A stretch of 64,000 nt of DNA from Trachelipus rathkii (Eukaryota; Arthropoda; Malacostraca; Isopoda; Trachelipodidae). The position numbers and the translations under genes were made by a program. This document shows positions 13,401 to 27,695 of the stretch, piece after piece; the stretch's first letter is position 1; each line of letters opens with the position of its first letter. Under the pieces are notes generated by a model. It had not been told where the DNA came from, ran no database searches, and saw only the letters and a list, made by a program, of their open reading frames with translations. Where the stretch lies: contig JABUQX010078328.1 of assembly GCA_015478945.1 (NCBI GenBank), forward strand, positions 67,501 through 131,500, read 5' to 3'.

Positions 13401-16400
13401 TAACACACAAATACTTTTTTTGAGATTATATATTTTGAGACTCGGGGGTATTCAAGAGTGGACTACCTAAATAACTGGGATCATGGCCAAATTAAGGGTG
13501 AGAGAACCCCATTTTTTAAAGTAATTTTTTAACTATCACTATGACTAAAGCTAATAAGTTAATTATTTTGTTATTATAAATAATATAACTTTGATTAGAT
13601 TTTAGAAATTTTACGTATTCATATTTCTGAGCGAGTGTGATATGACTCAGTTATTGACAAAATATTTCCTATAAATTTTAAAAAGTCAAATCTTTGAGTG
13701 TATTAAGAATATGTGAAACAATATTATCTTATGTTATTGTGGTCACATCTTTATTGAGAGAGAGCTATTATATATTGTGTGTGACTGATTAGATTAGAAA
13801 TATTATTACATGATTTAAGCATTCAATTAATAATTTATTAATATATTTAGATAATAATTATTATATGATTAATTTATTAATTGATTATATTAATTTTGAT
13901 TATGTATAAATTATTTATAATAATTTTATTCATTTATTGATCTTATAATCTTATTATTTAATTCACCAATTCAAAAAGAGTTTTTTTCTATACAATTATT
14001 AATTTTTTTATATATTTTTATTTTATTATAATTATTATTTTTATTGTATTATTATCATATTATTAATTATTATGATATTATTAATTTATAATTATTATTT
14101 ATTATTAGTTTTCATAATTTATTTATTTAATTTCTAAATGGATTCAAATTATTATTATTTTATCATATTAAAGTTTCTTACATATGTATGATTTGCTTGC
14201 ATTAATCATTTCCAATTTTATTCACATCATTATTAATATCATTACAATTGACAAAGTACTTGTATGTATGATTTGAGAATAGATATGTGGATTTATTTAT
14301 ATACTTATTATATATAATTATTATAATTTACTTACTTCATAATTATTATTATATATTAATTTATTATAAGGGTAATAAGATGAAGTTTGCAAAATATGTT
14401 AAGTAAATATTTATATTATTGATTAATATAATTATCTATGTAATTATTTTATATTTCGAATGTTATTTGAGATGGATGTCATCCAAGCTTTTTATCAAAA
14501 TTTGATTATTTGTCATTAATGACATACTTTATTTTTAAGATTATACATGTTATCTATCATAATTATCTATTTCAAGCATATTCTCTGAAAATCAAATTTT
14601 ACTCTATTTATTTATGTATTTAAAGTGACTGTCTTTCACATTCAACGGTCTACAATTAATTATTATTATCAATAGTATAGCAAGGTAATCCATTAACTGA
14701 GAAGAATAATTATTTATAATAATTTCCTTTTATTATTATTATATTTTATTATTATTATTCATTAATATTTTTGAGTTATTTATTAATTAATTGATTGAAT
14801 ATTATTTATTAAATTATTTTAGTAAGTTAATTAATAGAAATATTTGTTTTAGTAGAGCTCTAGGCTATTATTTTAATGTCAATGAATTATTTAAAGAATT
14901 TCGAAAGCAGTTAAAACACTGACAATGAATTATTTAAAGAATTGTTCGAAACAAATGTAACTGAGTTATAATTGGTGCAGCTACATAATTCTGTATTATC
15001 ATTATTGAGAATTATTTTTTATTTTTGACAAATTTCATCATCATTTTTTAATATTTATTAGTTAAATTTTTAATCAATTTGCTAATATTATCATAGACGT
15101 AACTTTATTTTCAATGATCAATAATTATACTTATCGTTAAGAAAAGCTAAATAAGATTTTCCTTCTTTTTTATATTGAGTTTCAAATTGTTAATACATCT
15201 TGAGATTCATAATGCCAAAGAGGGACTATTGGAATAGTAAACGGAAACCATAGTGGTAAGAATATATAGTAACAGGGCTGAAGTGATTTTTCGCCTAGAT
15301 GTAACGGACAGATATTTCTATTTTCTATAACCAGAGAACTAATCTGAGAGGGTTTGTCTAGAACATTTTGGAAAATAGTGCCAAGACAAAGTTAAATTAA
15401 ATTAAAATCAATATAATTGAGCTAACAATAGTAGTGAATTGGTCACCTGGTTCCACTATTATCTTTATCACACCAAAAAATTACTATTACATTGCATATA
15501 GGCTGAATATGGAGCCACTCTATCACCGTCATAGTTATTAAGATATTTATACAAATTATAAAGCTTTAATCAGGCTAGGTTAAATATATATTATTGAACA
15601 AACTTATTGATAATTCTAGATGACATTATGAAATTAATACTTTAGGTGTTCAGCTCTATAAATTTAAAATTTAATAGAATTTAATTTTATTAACTAATTC
15701 CCTAACTCCGCTATTAATGTTATAATAATTAAGCTGAATATGTATTACATTATCATGACTGAATTTTCCTTTAATATATTTATTAAAGTAATGAATTTTT
15801 GGTTTCGCGTATTCACTTGTAGTTAATTATTATATATTTTTTTTTATTATTATAATATTTTTTTATTTTTATTATATGATCATTAGTAAAGATTTTTCTT
15901 TTATAAATTATCTTGTCTATTCAACTTTATTATTCTTTATTTACATTTAATAGAATTTTCATTATTTTATTTATATTTTAAATATTATCAAAAGAAAATT
16001 AGCAACAATTTTTATATTAAACTTTATCGTTTATTTAATTTTCTTTATATTTATAATTTATAAATCCAGACTTAAATAAAAAAACTGTAAAGATCTATTA
16101 CTTAATTAAGTTTATTATATTCAATTATTATATACACTTTATTAATAATAAAACTTATTAATATAATATACCTAAATACAATATCTTATTATAAATATAT
16201 ATATATATAGAATATATAATGCTATTTATTGCTAGGTTTTTAAATAGTATATATAATACAATTTATATATTATATATCATACTAATGCTTGTTATTTGTT
16301 TTAATTAATTTATTTATGTTTATTTAGTATGAAATCTGTATTAATGTACTTTAAAATTTGGACAGGAATTAGTGTATTATTACGTATTTATTTTTTAGAT

Positions 16401-16500
16401 TAATTGTCGAAAATAATCTATATATATTATACATTATTATAATGAAAATTAAATATTTTTTTTATTTGTATTTTCACATTTAGAAATAGTTTCAAATCCA
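10481..16500. repeat. degenerate (ATT)n/(TTA)n microsatellite desert, part 1
   Basis: The sequence is dominated by imperfect TTA/ATT trinucleotide repeats. Dense blocks occur at about 10,680-10,865, 11,970-12,130 and 14,030-14,110, with AT-rich spacers between. The only long open frame (11,974-12,252) encodes an Ile/Tyr/Phe polymer and is a repeat artefact. Patches of mixed sequence (13,300-13,560, 14,860-15,700) hold no conserved coding motif. Confidence 0.85.
14880..14943 (+). repeat. short direct repeat
   Basis: A 21-bp word, beginning CAATGAATTATTTAAAG, occurs at 14,880-14,900 and again at 14,923-14,943. Each copy is followed closely by TTCGAAA or TCGAAA. It looks like a local tandem duplication with an offset of 43 bp. 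Confidence 0.7.
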
Positions 16501-16863
16501 ATCAAACGGTTGTTTTTTTTGCCCTTCCGTGGTATTTGGCGTATTTTTTTGAAAAGTTTTTAGTCAGCTATAATAATAAAGAATGGTAATTGGGTTTTCA
16601 TTTTTGAATAATTTTGAAAGAAATTGTAAATTATTTAAGGAAGATCCCCTCAAACCCACTTGGGGTAATATCACCCTATTTTCTCTAGTTGCCAATTCAT
16701 TGAATTACATTGACATTTCCTGCATGGTCACATTCCGAAATATGAATAGCAATAGACATATCTCATGTATGACCTAAAAATACAGAACCCAAAAATTATT
16801 CGACTTTATTTTTTTACCAATTGATTTGATCTTGTTTATAGTACTTTATGCAATTTTAAATAA

Positions 16864-16872
16864 CATAACTTT

Positions 16873-16913
<41 letters not shown>

Positions 16914-17100
16914 ATAAATATAACTAATCTAATATATATTATAATAATAATATTTAAATAATATATATTTATATAACTAGTATAGTATACACTTACACTA
17001 AGAGAATTATATACGTATAAGTAGGGTATAGATAGCCAAATAATTATAATATATATATATGGGATATATATATATATATAATATACATAGAATGTAAAAA
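16864..17100. repeat. (AT)n microsatellite cluster
   Basis: Near-perfect AT dinucleotide runs occur at about 16,878-16,910 and 17,045-17,082, with degenerate AT-rich sequence between them. Confidence 0.85.
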
Positions 17101-18980
17101 GTTATCATATATTTTAGTGATGATACGGTATGGGTGGGTGTGGTATAGCACTATATTGTATATATATTATATAGGTATATGTTAAATTTAATAATATGTT
17201 GATTATGTAGTGGTGGAGTAAGGGTGTAGGTGAGCCTGCCTATTGTATTATATAACATGGGTTATAAGTGTTAGAAATGTTAGTGGTAGGTTGATGTAGG
17301 TATAATATAGGGGGTGTATAGTTATGATAGTGTTGGTGTGTTATGGTTGAGGGAAGCTTGTGGTGTGTGTTTTCTGTTGTGGGTTTTTGTGGTTTAGGGT
17401 TAGTAATGGGATGTAGGTTGTATATATGCATGGTGGTTGTGTTGGTGTGGTATTGAATGATTTTAGACAACTGTTAGTGTGTTTGTTTAGTTGATATTGA
17501 TTGAGTGAGTGTGTTTTCGAGGATATGGTGATAAGGGGAGAGGGTGAGACGATTGTGAGTTATAAGTTATGGAGATGTTATTATTGGGAGTGTTAGTGAG
17601 ATGGAGTTGAATTAATAGTTACGTGAGTAAGTCTTTTCTTTTGTATAATGGGTTTATGTGTGTATATTGTGTTGGTAGGAAGTTGTGTTGTGGTAGTTGT
17701 AAGATGTGAGGTGGTGTTGTAGTGGGTGTGTTTTAGTGTATATATTATAATAATATCTAAGTTCAAAAATATTATGTTAATTAGAAACTTCAAAGGTGAT
17801 GGAGTTGATGTGTTGTATTGGTCATGATGATAAGGTATATTAATTAATATGTTATTATCTATGATAGTGTTGATTGGCTATATAGTATTACATGTCTCTG
17901 GTTATAATACTTTTTTTCATTGGTAGTATCATATATGTTGGTGTATTGGTTGGTAGTAGTTGTTGTGTGTGTGTATAGGGTATTGTATTGGTTTGATAGT
18001 TGTATATATATTAGTCTGTGGTATAATTATATATATATATATATATATAATAATATATTAGAAATTTGTAATATATAATATTATAATATATATTTATTTA
18101 AAAATATATATAGTATGTAATTATGATATAATATATATATATATAAATATGTGATATATATATAGTATAAGATATTAAGTATAATATGATATTATGAATA
18201 TTAACAAAACTACAGTTATGAGCTACTTAACAAGTAATACTTAAGTTTATATATATAATAATATATATATATATAGGAATTATAATTTACACACATATTA
18301 TGAAAACAATAAGTTAAATAATAATAGATAATTTACTTATGGTCTGAAATACTAGTGTATGTGAGATAGATTCTTTAGGGATTGAAAATATAGTCACCAT
18401 AAGGATAATAAATACTAATTTAAATATGAATAATTCTTTCAGGATAATGATGGTGTTATGAGAAGCCGTATATATAATAGATATATATAGTCAAAGTGAC
18501 ATAGTAGATGTTGTTATGGTTATATATATTGGCTATCCTGGTTTTGGGATCTTGATTGGTAAACCATGATTATATAGAGCTAATAATATATATATATAAT
18601 AGTAGAATAAGTTGTGATATTAACGAAAGCTTTATAAATTTAAAAGCAAGAATATGGTAATAAGTCCAGATGGAGAATCAGAGATGTGTCTAATGAAAGA
18701 TTAAGTGATATGTGTGTAGTAGTTTCTACGATGTACTAAAGTATGATGTATGATGTATTGGCGATACGGAGCAGTAAATTGCAGGAGTGGGATTGATTGG
18801 TGGTGGTAGGAATGTGAGGTCTCCAATGACTTAGTATATTGGTAATATAGGTGTAAATATAATTAGATAGTTAAGTGGAATCCAATAATTAGTTAAGTAT
18901 TTAAATGTAATAGTTATATATTAAGTAGTTGGTGCGGAGTGCCTAGATAGTTTATTATCACAGTAATAAGTATGCACTAG
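17100..18980 (+). other. G-rich, C-poor strand-asymmetric stretch
   Basis: The plus strand is rich in G and T and nearly free of C; the line 17,281-17,340 has 23 G and no C, and the next 60 bases have only two C. Words such as GTGTGG, GGTGTG, GTAGTGG and TTGGTGTG recur without a fixed period. The asymmetry is strongest at 17,110-17,800 and weaker, with AT microsatellite inserts, to about 18,980. Open frames on the minus strand (17,240-17,470; 17,593-17,793) are Thr/His/Asn-rich translations of this bias and are not credible genes. It may be a degenerate minisatellite or a region shaped by strand-biased mutation. Confidence 0.7.
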
Positions 18981-19017
18981 GTATAAGTATAAGCAGTTAA
19001 TACAGTATAACCTATAG

Positions 19018-19055
<38 letters not shown>

Positions 19056-19080
19056 TATATTACTGATTTAATATATATTA
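19018..19080. repeat. (AT)n microsatellite
   Basis: AT dinucleotide runs close the G-rich stretch. The next 350 bases (19,090-19,440) are ordinary mixed sequence in which I see no gene. Confidence 0.8.
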
Positions 19081-19449
19081 GCATTTATATTTAATATACA
19101 TTTACGTTTATATTGTCCCCAAGGATTGGTGTACACCTCCCACCTTTGGCCTCTCCCTTTATAAAAGGGGGTATAAACAATGTTTTAGCATTTTTATTGA
19201 ACATTTTTTTATTTTTATATTTACTTATCCCATCAACACCAAATTTTAATAAAGGAATCTTAAAAGAAACGGGGAAAAAACTCGGAATAAAAGAACTTTT
19301 TATTAAATAAAAGCTATATCGATAAAAATGCTACCAAAAACGAAGAGAGGCAACAAAAATATTGGGAAAAAATTATGAGAATATATGTTACGCGTCTTTT
19401 ATGTTATTTATTATGTTCAAGTTTGTAGTCATCAGTGCAACTCTCTTTC

Positions 19450-21606
19450 CTTCGCAACTATTTAATTATGATATTATTATTATATTATTTATTTATGATT
19501 ATATTATTAATTATTATTATTATATTTATTATTCATTAATTTAATTTATTATTAAATATTATTAATTTATTATTATATATTTATTATTATTTATTATTAT
19601 CAATATTATAAATGAATTGAGTGTTACTAGATTTATAATTATCCATTATATTAATTATTATTATATTACTATTATTATATTATTATTATATATAATTATT
19701 ATTATGTATTAATTATTATATTTATATTATTATTATTATGTTTTATTAGTAATGAGATATTATTAAATTCACTTATTTAAGAGTTATCTATTATTATTAT
19801 TATGATTATACCAATAATTTATTCCAACATTAATATAAGGCTTGATTATTCTTATGATTATATTTGTTTATTATAATTATTATATATTTATTATTAAATA
19901 TTATTTATTTATTTATTAGTTTAATATATTATATATTGATTTTTATTAATATCAATTATCATAATAATATCTTTCATTATTATGTAATTTATTATTATTA
20001 TTATTAGATTATCTAATTATTTATTAAATTATATTTATTTTCACATCTTATTATAATTAATTTTCATATTTTAAAATATTATATTATATTATATGATTTT
20101 ATTGAGATATTATTATTATTATTTTCTACTATATCTATTATTACTTTCTATTATTGCAGTTCATGTTAGTTATTATATAATTAGATTTTATTTGGTCATT
20201 ATTTATATTATTCATTTATATTATTATTTATACAGTTGATTATTATTGATGATTATTTATATTAATTATTATTATTATTAATTTATTTAATGCGAACATT
20301 GTTTAATTAATAATTAAGGATTCTTCTCTTTTAATACAGATGATATTCACTTTATTATTTGCATATTGAAATTATATATTCAATTATTATTATGATATTT
20401 ATTAATTGATTATTTAATTATTGATTATTAATAGAATATTATTATTATTATATATTAAGTTTTTTTATTAAAACATTTTTATATATTAATTATTTTTAAT
20501 TAATATTAAATTCTTATTAATTATTATTATTGTATTATTATTATTATTTATTAAATTATTATTTATTAATTAATATTATATTATTTTAATTAATTATTAT
20601 TATTATTAATTAGTTGTTATTTAAATTTCCTTTACATTACTTTATAAATAATGTTTTATTGGAATCTTGTGAAGAAAGTATTTTAAAAAAAAAAAACAAA
20701 TCTCTTAAAATCAGAATTGAATATTATTAAAATATTATAGCTTATTATTCTTATTTTCATTATTATTTATTAGATTATATTAATATTATTTTGAAGATAT
20801 TGTTATTAGCTTAATTATTATTATTATCAATTATTTTTATTATTAATTAAAATTAATATTTAATATTATTATAATATTATATATATTAATTATATATTAT
20901 ATTAATATATTATAATTATTTATTATTATATTGTTATTAATATTATTAAATATTTATATAATTATATTATTATATTATTATTATCTATTAATGAGTTATT
21001 ATTATATAATTTAATAATATTATATATTAATTATTATTATTAATTTAATTATTTATATTATATATATTAATTATATTAATTATATTATTACACTATTATT
21101 ATATTTTATTATTATTAATAATTAATTATTAATAATTATTATTATTTATTATATATTATTATTTATTTTATTAATAAATAATTATTATTAATTACTTAAT
21201 TATTTTATTATTTAAATGTATTATTTATTATTTTATTTTTTTATTATTATTATTATTTATTATTTAATTATATATAATATTATATTAATTATTATTATTA
21301 TGTATTTATATATATATTATTATATTAATATTTATATATTATTATTATTAAATATTATATAATTATTTATAATATTATTAATTAATTATTAATTATAATA
21401 TTATTATTTAATTATTATTATATTATTTTATTATATATTATTATAATTCTTATTATTATTATATATTTATTTATATTATTATTATTATTGGGTTATTATT
21501 ATACTATATTAATGCTGTCATTTGCGTAATGTTTTTTAATACATATTATTATTATTATTATTTATTATATTGTATATTAATTTTTATATTATTATTATTA
21601 TTATTA

Positions 21607-21654
<48 letters not shown>

Positions 21655-24065
21655 ATTTATATATATTATGATTATTATCATAATTATATTTATATAATTA
21701 TTATTATTATTTAAAATTATTATTATTAAAATTATCTATAAGTTATATTATATTTATGGATTATTGATAAACTGTAACTAGTTAAATTAATTAACTTTAT
21801 TTATATATTTATAATGTTTTTTTTTTTCTTTAATATATTTTATATTTTAGTAATTATATTATATATTTATATATTTTAATATTATTTATTATATTTATTA
21901 TATTATTATGTTATTATTATTTTTTTATTAATTATTATATTTAATTAAATAATATTATTACATTATAATTCTTATATTAATTATTATTATGTTGATATTT
22001 TATTATTATTATTTATATCATTGATATTATCATTATTATTAGTATTTTATTTAATTATTTAATTAATTATATTATTATTATATTATTATTAATTAATTAT
22101 ATTATTATAATAATTATATAATTATTCATTATATTATTATTAAAATTATTATTTATTATTATTAAAAACTGTTTTTGATTATTATTATTATATTATTATT
22201 TTATATATTAATTATATATTTTATTATTTATTAATGATTTAATTGAATATTATTATTAATTATTATTATATTATTATTATTATATTTATTAATTTGTTAT
22301 TTTTATTATTATATATTTTTTTTTTTTATTCATATTATTATTATCATTATTATTATTATTATTCATTATAAGTTATTATTATAATTATTATATATTATTA
22401 TATTTATTATTATTTATATAATAATTATTTATTAATAATTATTATTATTAATTATTATTTAATTATTAATTATTAATTATTATTATTATTAATTTATTAT
22501 TTATTTATTAATTTATTATTATTATTATTTTTTTTTTATTATATTTTTATTTATGTTTTATTGTATGTTGATTAGTATTATTTTTTTTGGTTTAATTATT
22601 TTAGGCACCATTATCATATAAAATGATATTTGGGCCGCGTTTTAAAGGTACAACAAAATACTGGTGTTTGCTATAACAGTAGAAACCTACATTACTTTCA
22701 CATACCCTAGGGAAATCTAATTTTGGGTTATTAAAAATTGAATTGATGTTTTAGAAATTGTTAGATATAGATTTAGAGAACAGAAAGATAAAAATGTAAG
22801 TATATGTTCATATTCAATGAATGAATTCTACTCATTCTTATGTATTGAAAATAAACTCTCAATAGCGCAATTTGTTTGGACAACTTAATTGTGACCTCAA
22901 CTTTGGAAAAGAAAGGATACAATTACAATTTATTATATTATAATATTATAATTATTTTATATATTATTATTATTATTATTATATATCTATATTTATTATT
23001 ATTATATTATTATTTTGTTATGTATTAATTATTATTATTTTAATTATTATAGTTATTATATATTATTAATTATTATTTCTTATTATTAATATTTCCACAA
23101 ATATATTTTCTTGTTTGTTATAATAAAAGAGGTTTTGTATGACTGTAATTCATGAGCATTATTATATATTAAGTATACATCCAAACATTATTCAAATTAT
23201 TATTATTGTTAATTATGTTTTGTAGTGTAAAAGGACATTAAAAAATATTATTAATTATTTATTATATATTATTATGATTTTTATAATTATTATTATTATT
23301 TATAATTAATTATTATTATTTATTATTATTAATTATATTGATTATTTAATATTATTTATTATATTATTATATTATTATTATTATTTTAACTTATTATATA
23401 TTATTATTACTTATTAAAAATTATTCAACTATTTTTATTATTACTTATCATTATTATTATAAATCATATTTTATTACTAATATGCACTTTACCTGGGGGA
23501 ATTATATATTATTATTACATATTTATTAATTTTTATTTATATTATGTATTATTATTAAGTTATTAATTAATATATTATTATTATTATTATGTATTTATTG
23601 ATTATTATTATTCATTATTATATTTAATTATTGATAATTATTATTATTATTATTTATTATTATTCTATTAAATTATTATTTAATTATTATTATTATATTA
23701 TAATATTGTTTATTATTATATGTATTATATAATTATATATTAATCTATTATTAATTATTATGATTATTATATTTTTATTTAATTAATTATTAATTGATTA
23801 TTATTATTAATTCCATATATAAACTATCATTCCTAGATTTGTTCATTAGTATTAACTTTTAAATTAAACAATATGAGTGAGGATTCCAATATTATTTTAA
23901 GATATGAATTTTGAGTATATAAACATTTTACCTATTTTATGCATTACTATTAATTATATATATTAAACTTGATTAAATTATTCCAGTTTATTATTAATTA
24001 TATATTATTAATATAATTATTTATTATTATTAATTATTGATTATCATTATTATATATTATTATTA

Positions 24066-24101
<36 letters not shown>

Positions 24102-24240
24102 ATTATTATGTATTATTATAACTGTTTTGATATAATTATTATTAATATAATTATTATTATATATTATTATTATATTATTATGATTATTATTAATTAATTT
24201 ATTATCTATTAATTAATATTATTTATTTATTGAATATTAT
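19450..24240. repeat. degenerate (ATT)n microsatellite desert, part 2
   Basis: Almost continuous TTA/ATT and TTAATTA repeat. The longest clean tract is about 21,595-21,655. It is broken by a unique patch at about 22,590-22,920 with no detectable gene. Open frames here (19,362-19,544; 21,529-21,714) are Tyr/Ile polymers from the repeat. Confidence 0.85.
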
Positions 24241-24254
24241 GTATGTATAATATA

Positions 24255-24570
24255 TATTATTATATATTATATATAGTAGTAGTAATAAGTAGTAGTAGAT
24301 AAGTAGTAGTAGTAGTAGTTGGTAAGTAGTAGTAGTAGTAGTATTAAGTATAAAGTAAAAGTAGTATTAGTAGATATGAGTAAGTAGTAGCAGTAAGTAG
24401 TAATATGAGTAGTAGTAGTATAGTCAAAGTTAGAAATGATTATATGTATAGTTACTATAGTAGTCAGTAGTAAGTAATAGTAAGTAAAGTAGCATTAGTA
24501 TAAGTATTATAATAGTAGATTAAGTAGTATAGTAGATAATGTAGTAGTAGTAACGTATTATATATAAGTA
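24255..24570 (+). repeat. degenerate (TAG)n/(AGT)n repeat
   Basis: The repeat changes abruptly from ATT to AGT/TAG units, often interrupted as AGTAAGTAGTAG. Clean runs lie at about 24,270-24,345 and 24,405-24,420. The unit differs from ATT by one base. The 24,580-24,930 interval that follows is unique AT-rich sequence with no feature seen. Confidence 0.8.
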
Positions 24571-24937
24571 GTAGTATGTTTTGTATAATATAGTTGAAAT
24601 ATGATATTAGTAGTTGGAATAAGAGGGGAATTGTTATTAGTTTTATGCAGTTCTATTTTTCGTAAATCATATTAATATTGAAAAAGGAAGCAAAAGTTAG
24701 TCTCTGAAGTTTTAGCTAGATGTACAAGCTTGAACTATCTTGTTAAATATTAAGTTATTGTGAGGATCGCCATTATAACTCACATCGTGATTTAAATAAC
24801 TTCTTGATTTTATACTTTTATAAATCCCTTACATTTTAATACAATTCTTTAAAATTATCTCTAACAGTATCAATAAAATTACTGTTTAGAGTTATTTGGA
24901 GAGCCATAATTTTTTTGAATCTATTTATGAAAAATTC

Positions 24938-24961
24938 TATATTAATATATATATATATATA

Positions 24962-24998
<37 letters not shown>

Positions 24999-25179
24999 GT
25001 AATATATATATATATATTATATATATTATATAATATAAATAATTAAATATATATATATATATATAATATATAATAAATTATATTAATTATAAATATATAT
25101 TAATATATATATATTAAATAGATATATATAGATATATATATATAGTTAAAAAAAACTTATATACTATATATATATATAT

Positions 25180-25238
<59 letters not shown>

Positions 25239-25315
25239 ATAGAAGAAAAATATATATATACTATATACATAAAAACAATATATATATATATATATTACTA
25301 ATTATAATATTATAA
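24938..25315. repeat. (AT)n microsatellite cluster
   Basis: Long AT dinucleotide runs, the longest at about 25,182-25,232, with short interruptions. Confidence 0.9.
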
Positions 25316-26905
25316 TATTAGACAGGCATCAATTCAGATCTTGACAATAGCCAAAAACACTATAAATACTGACATTAATTAACTATCATTATATAAAGCA
25401 TTTGGTTTTAGAAAAGGATCAAAATTAATTCCATTATTCAACCGTTAGTAAGTACTATTTTGGTTTGTGGTGATAAATAAATAAATTCGACAAGTTTCCT
25501 ATTTTTCTTTTTAATTTTATTTTATTACTCGTTAAAGAATCTTACATAGAAATAATCATTGGATTTATTTAGATTTTAAATTTCTTCTTATGAAATGTCG
25601 TTAAGATACGCAAAATTTAAATGATTTTGTAGTTCATTTTCAACGCTGGAGAACTAGTTTTGATTTTATCTATAATTAATTAAGTTGGAAATGTTTTTGG
25701 TGGTTTCATTAAAAAAAAAATTTCAAGCGTATTTGGTGTAGTATTTTCCTTGTCCGTTAACCCCTTTCAAGATGTGTCACTGATCACAACTTTCTGTGGC
25801 ATTTGGAGTTGAATCATCGTTATTGGGTTTTCTATATGTCGGGATAATTTTTCACGAAGATTCACCCCTTTATGTGCTTGCTCATTATGTTAAATTTTGA
25901 AACAAAACACAAATACTACGGTCTCTCGCTTGCTTTTCATTTTTTATTCTTTCTCTTTTGTAAAGATAACAAAACCTGCATTGCTCCAGTAACAGAGTTA
26001 TTTTATTTCCTCTCGTAATACTTCCCCAATGGGACAGATTTTCCAGTATTTTTTTTAAAATTTAACAACCTCTAACGAGGCTGTTATATCTTCTCATGCA
26101 AATGCCGAGGATTTCTATGAAGCGTATTTCAATGCATATCATATTGCATGGTCGGCTCTTCTCATACTGATACAGGTTGGGAGGAGGCCAAATTGTTTGG
26201 CATTCTTAATAGTCTAGGATCAGTTAATTAGAAAAGCTACACATATCCGAAATAGCTCTAAAAACTCTTAAACACGCTTGGCTTGTGCTTGACCGCTACT
26301 CCTTCTTGCTACAAATACTCAAGCTACTCACTTATCGGTAACTTTGACTACAGCCTTGTAGCTCTTAATTCTAATACTTTTACTTCATCAGCTCCACCTT
26401 GCCCTAAGCTTACTTTCTGATATTTTAATCGGGCTAATTGTGGAGTGGGGGTGGGTATTGCCCAGCTTATTCTCTAACTATTCTAAGAATGAATACTGCT
26501 TTGACACTAAGATTGCTTCGGTGTCTGCCGAAAGGTTGGGCGGTAATCTCAGATTGTATGAGCCGGTTCATTCTATCATCAACTAGATATTTTTCTCCTC
26601 AAAATCTGCGGTTCAATGGCACTTGTTCTCATGCCCTCCAGTAAAGAAAAAATGCTTATTGAAAATGAAAATCTCTAGTTTCTCTATCACTCTTGTAAAT
26701 TTTCATTCAGTTCGGAACCATTGCATTGATATTATAAGACTTGTTAGGCATACTTTTCACCGACAGAAGTTGCCCGACTGCCATACAATTGTATCTATTT
26801 AGTGTTCTACTGACAAAATTCCTGTTACTCTATTGCCAAAAACTCTGTGGTAAACTTCTGATAAATCTGCCTTCCTCCTTTATTTTCCGAGTATATTATG
26901 ATTCA
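25316..26905. other. coding-like but unassigned patch
   Basis: Base composition is more balanced than in the surroundings and short peptide stretches look gene-like in several frames. On the plus strand there is a run near 26,080-26,180 containing EDFYEAYFNAYHIAWSAL. It continues after a frame change as WEEAKLFGILNSLGSVN, then another stretch near 26,490-26,570 contains KIASVSAERLGGNLRLYEP. On the minus strand between about 26,750 and 27,330 there are equally plausible pieces. I could not assign a family. It may be an old transposon, or pseudo-exons of the receptor gene downstream. Confidence 0.3.
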
Positions 26906-26939
26906 CAGTAGCTGCAACTACGTATAGCATTTGCATTAT

Positions 26940-27078
26940 TCGTGGTTTCATAAGATCTCACGAGCATGCATCAGTTTCACCTTTCGGATATGTATAAATT
27001 TAGGCCAACAGTCAAATTGGATGACAGCAATGGATACACTCGTTTTCTCTCAGTTAGCTACATCCACTGTTCCTCCAG
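26940..27078 (+). pseudogene. possible pore-helix exon of the ionotropic receptor
   Basis: A frame open across roughly 26,940-27,078 ends with WMTAMDTLVFSQLATSTVPPG directly before a canonical donor (G at 27,078, then GTAAAT). In arthropod ionotropic receptors the pore loop usually has the form LLxQsxxxxPxGxS at an exon end, and this segment resembles it. It lies 1.6 kb upstream of the clear terminal exons and on the same strand. I could not find the exon that should link them (the third membrane segment), and the frame runs into a stop about 130 bases upstream without an obvious acceptor. The minus strand also reads as coding-like here, so this is only a candidate. Confidence 0.3.
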
Positions 27079-27301
27079 GTAAATAATGTAATATCTATTC
27101 CCGTTGATCTCCTTTTTTCATGCTGAGATCCAGGTATTCACGGCTGAAATGCATTTTCCAAATTCCCTGTGTACAATTGTTTCTCCCAAAAATAATGAAT
27201 TGCATAAACTCTTTTGGTAAATACTTTTTTGAAAGCAATTAATTACAGACAATTTGCATCTTAAAGCATACTTCATTAATATTATTGTAATTGTCCTGAA
27301 T

Positions 27302-27455
27302 AAACTCTCACAATCTTCTCCTCTCTCTCTCACTTCTCTCCCTTCTGTCTCCTCCCATATCTACTCCTCTCTCTTCTCCTCTCTATCTCGTCGTCTCTCT
27401 CCAGAAGAGTGCTCATCTCTCTCTCTCCTCTTTCTCTCTCTCTCAGCTTGTGCTA
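27302..27455 (+). repeat. CT-rich low-complexity tract
   Basis: Dense TCTC/CTCC sequence (for example 27,318-27,345, 27,367-27,400 and 27,416-27,445). Frames across it are Ser/Leu-rich artefacts. Confidence 0.8.
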
Positions 27456-27695
27456 GTAGCATTAACCTCTACTTGGGTTGACCTCACTTTCACTTTAATC
27501 GTTTGGAATTTGGAGAAGAGTAAATTTGAAAACTTTGGTCAGTACTATAGGAACCGCCACTGGCAGCTAATGAACTTTCGTCACTGTGAGCTGAGCGGCT
27601 TTTTTTTGGAGGTAAACTATCTCTAGTACCCTCTTATACACGTATTCATAAATCATTTTAGGTGCTTTTGACCCTGCGATTATGCGTAAGTGAGT

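Noticed and set aside
17240..17793. Minus-strand frames rich in Thr, His and Asn
   Set aside because: They follow from the C-poor plus strand, which removes stop codons on the opposite strand; no conserved motif.
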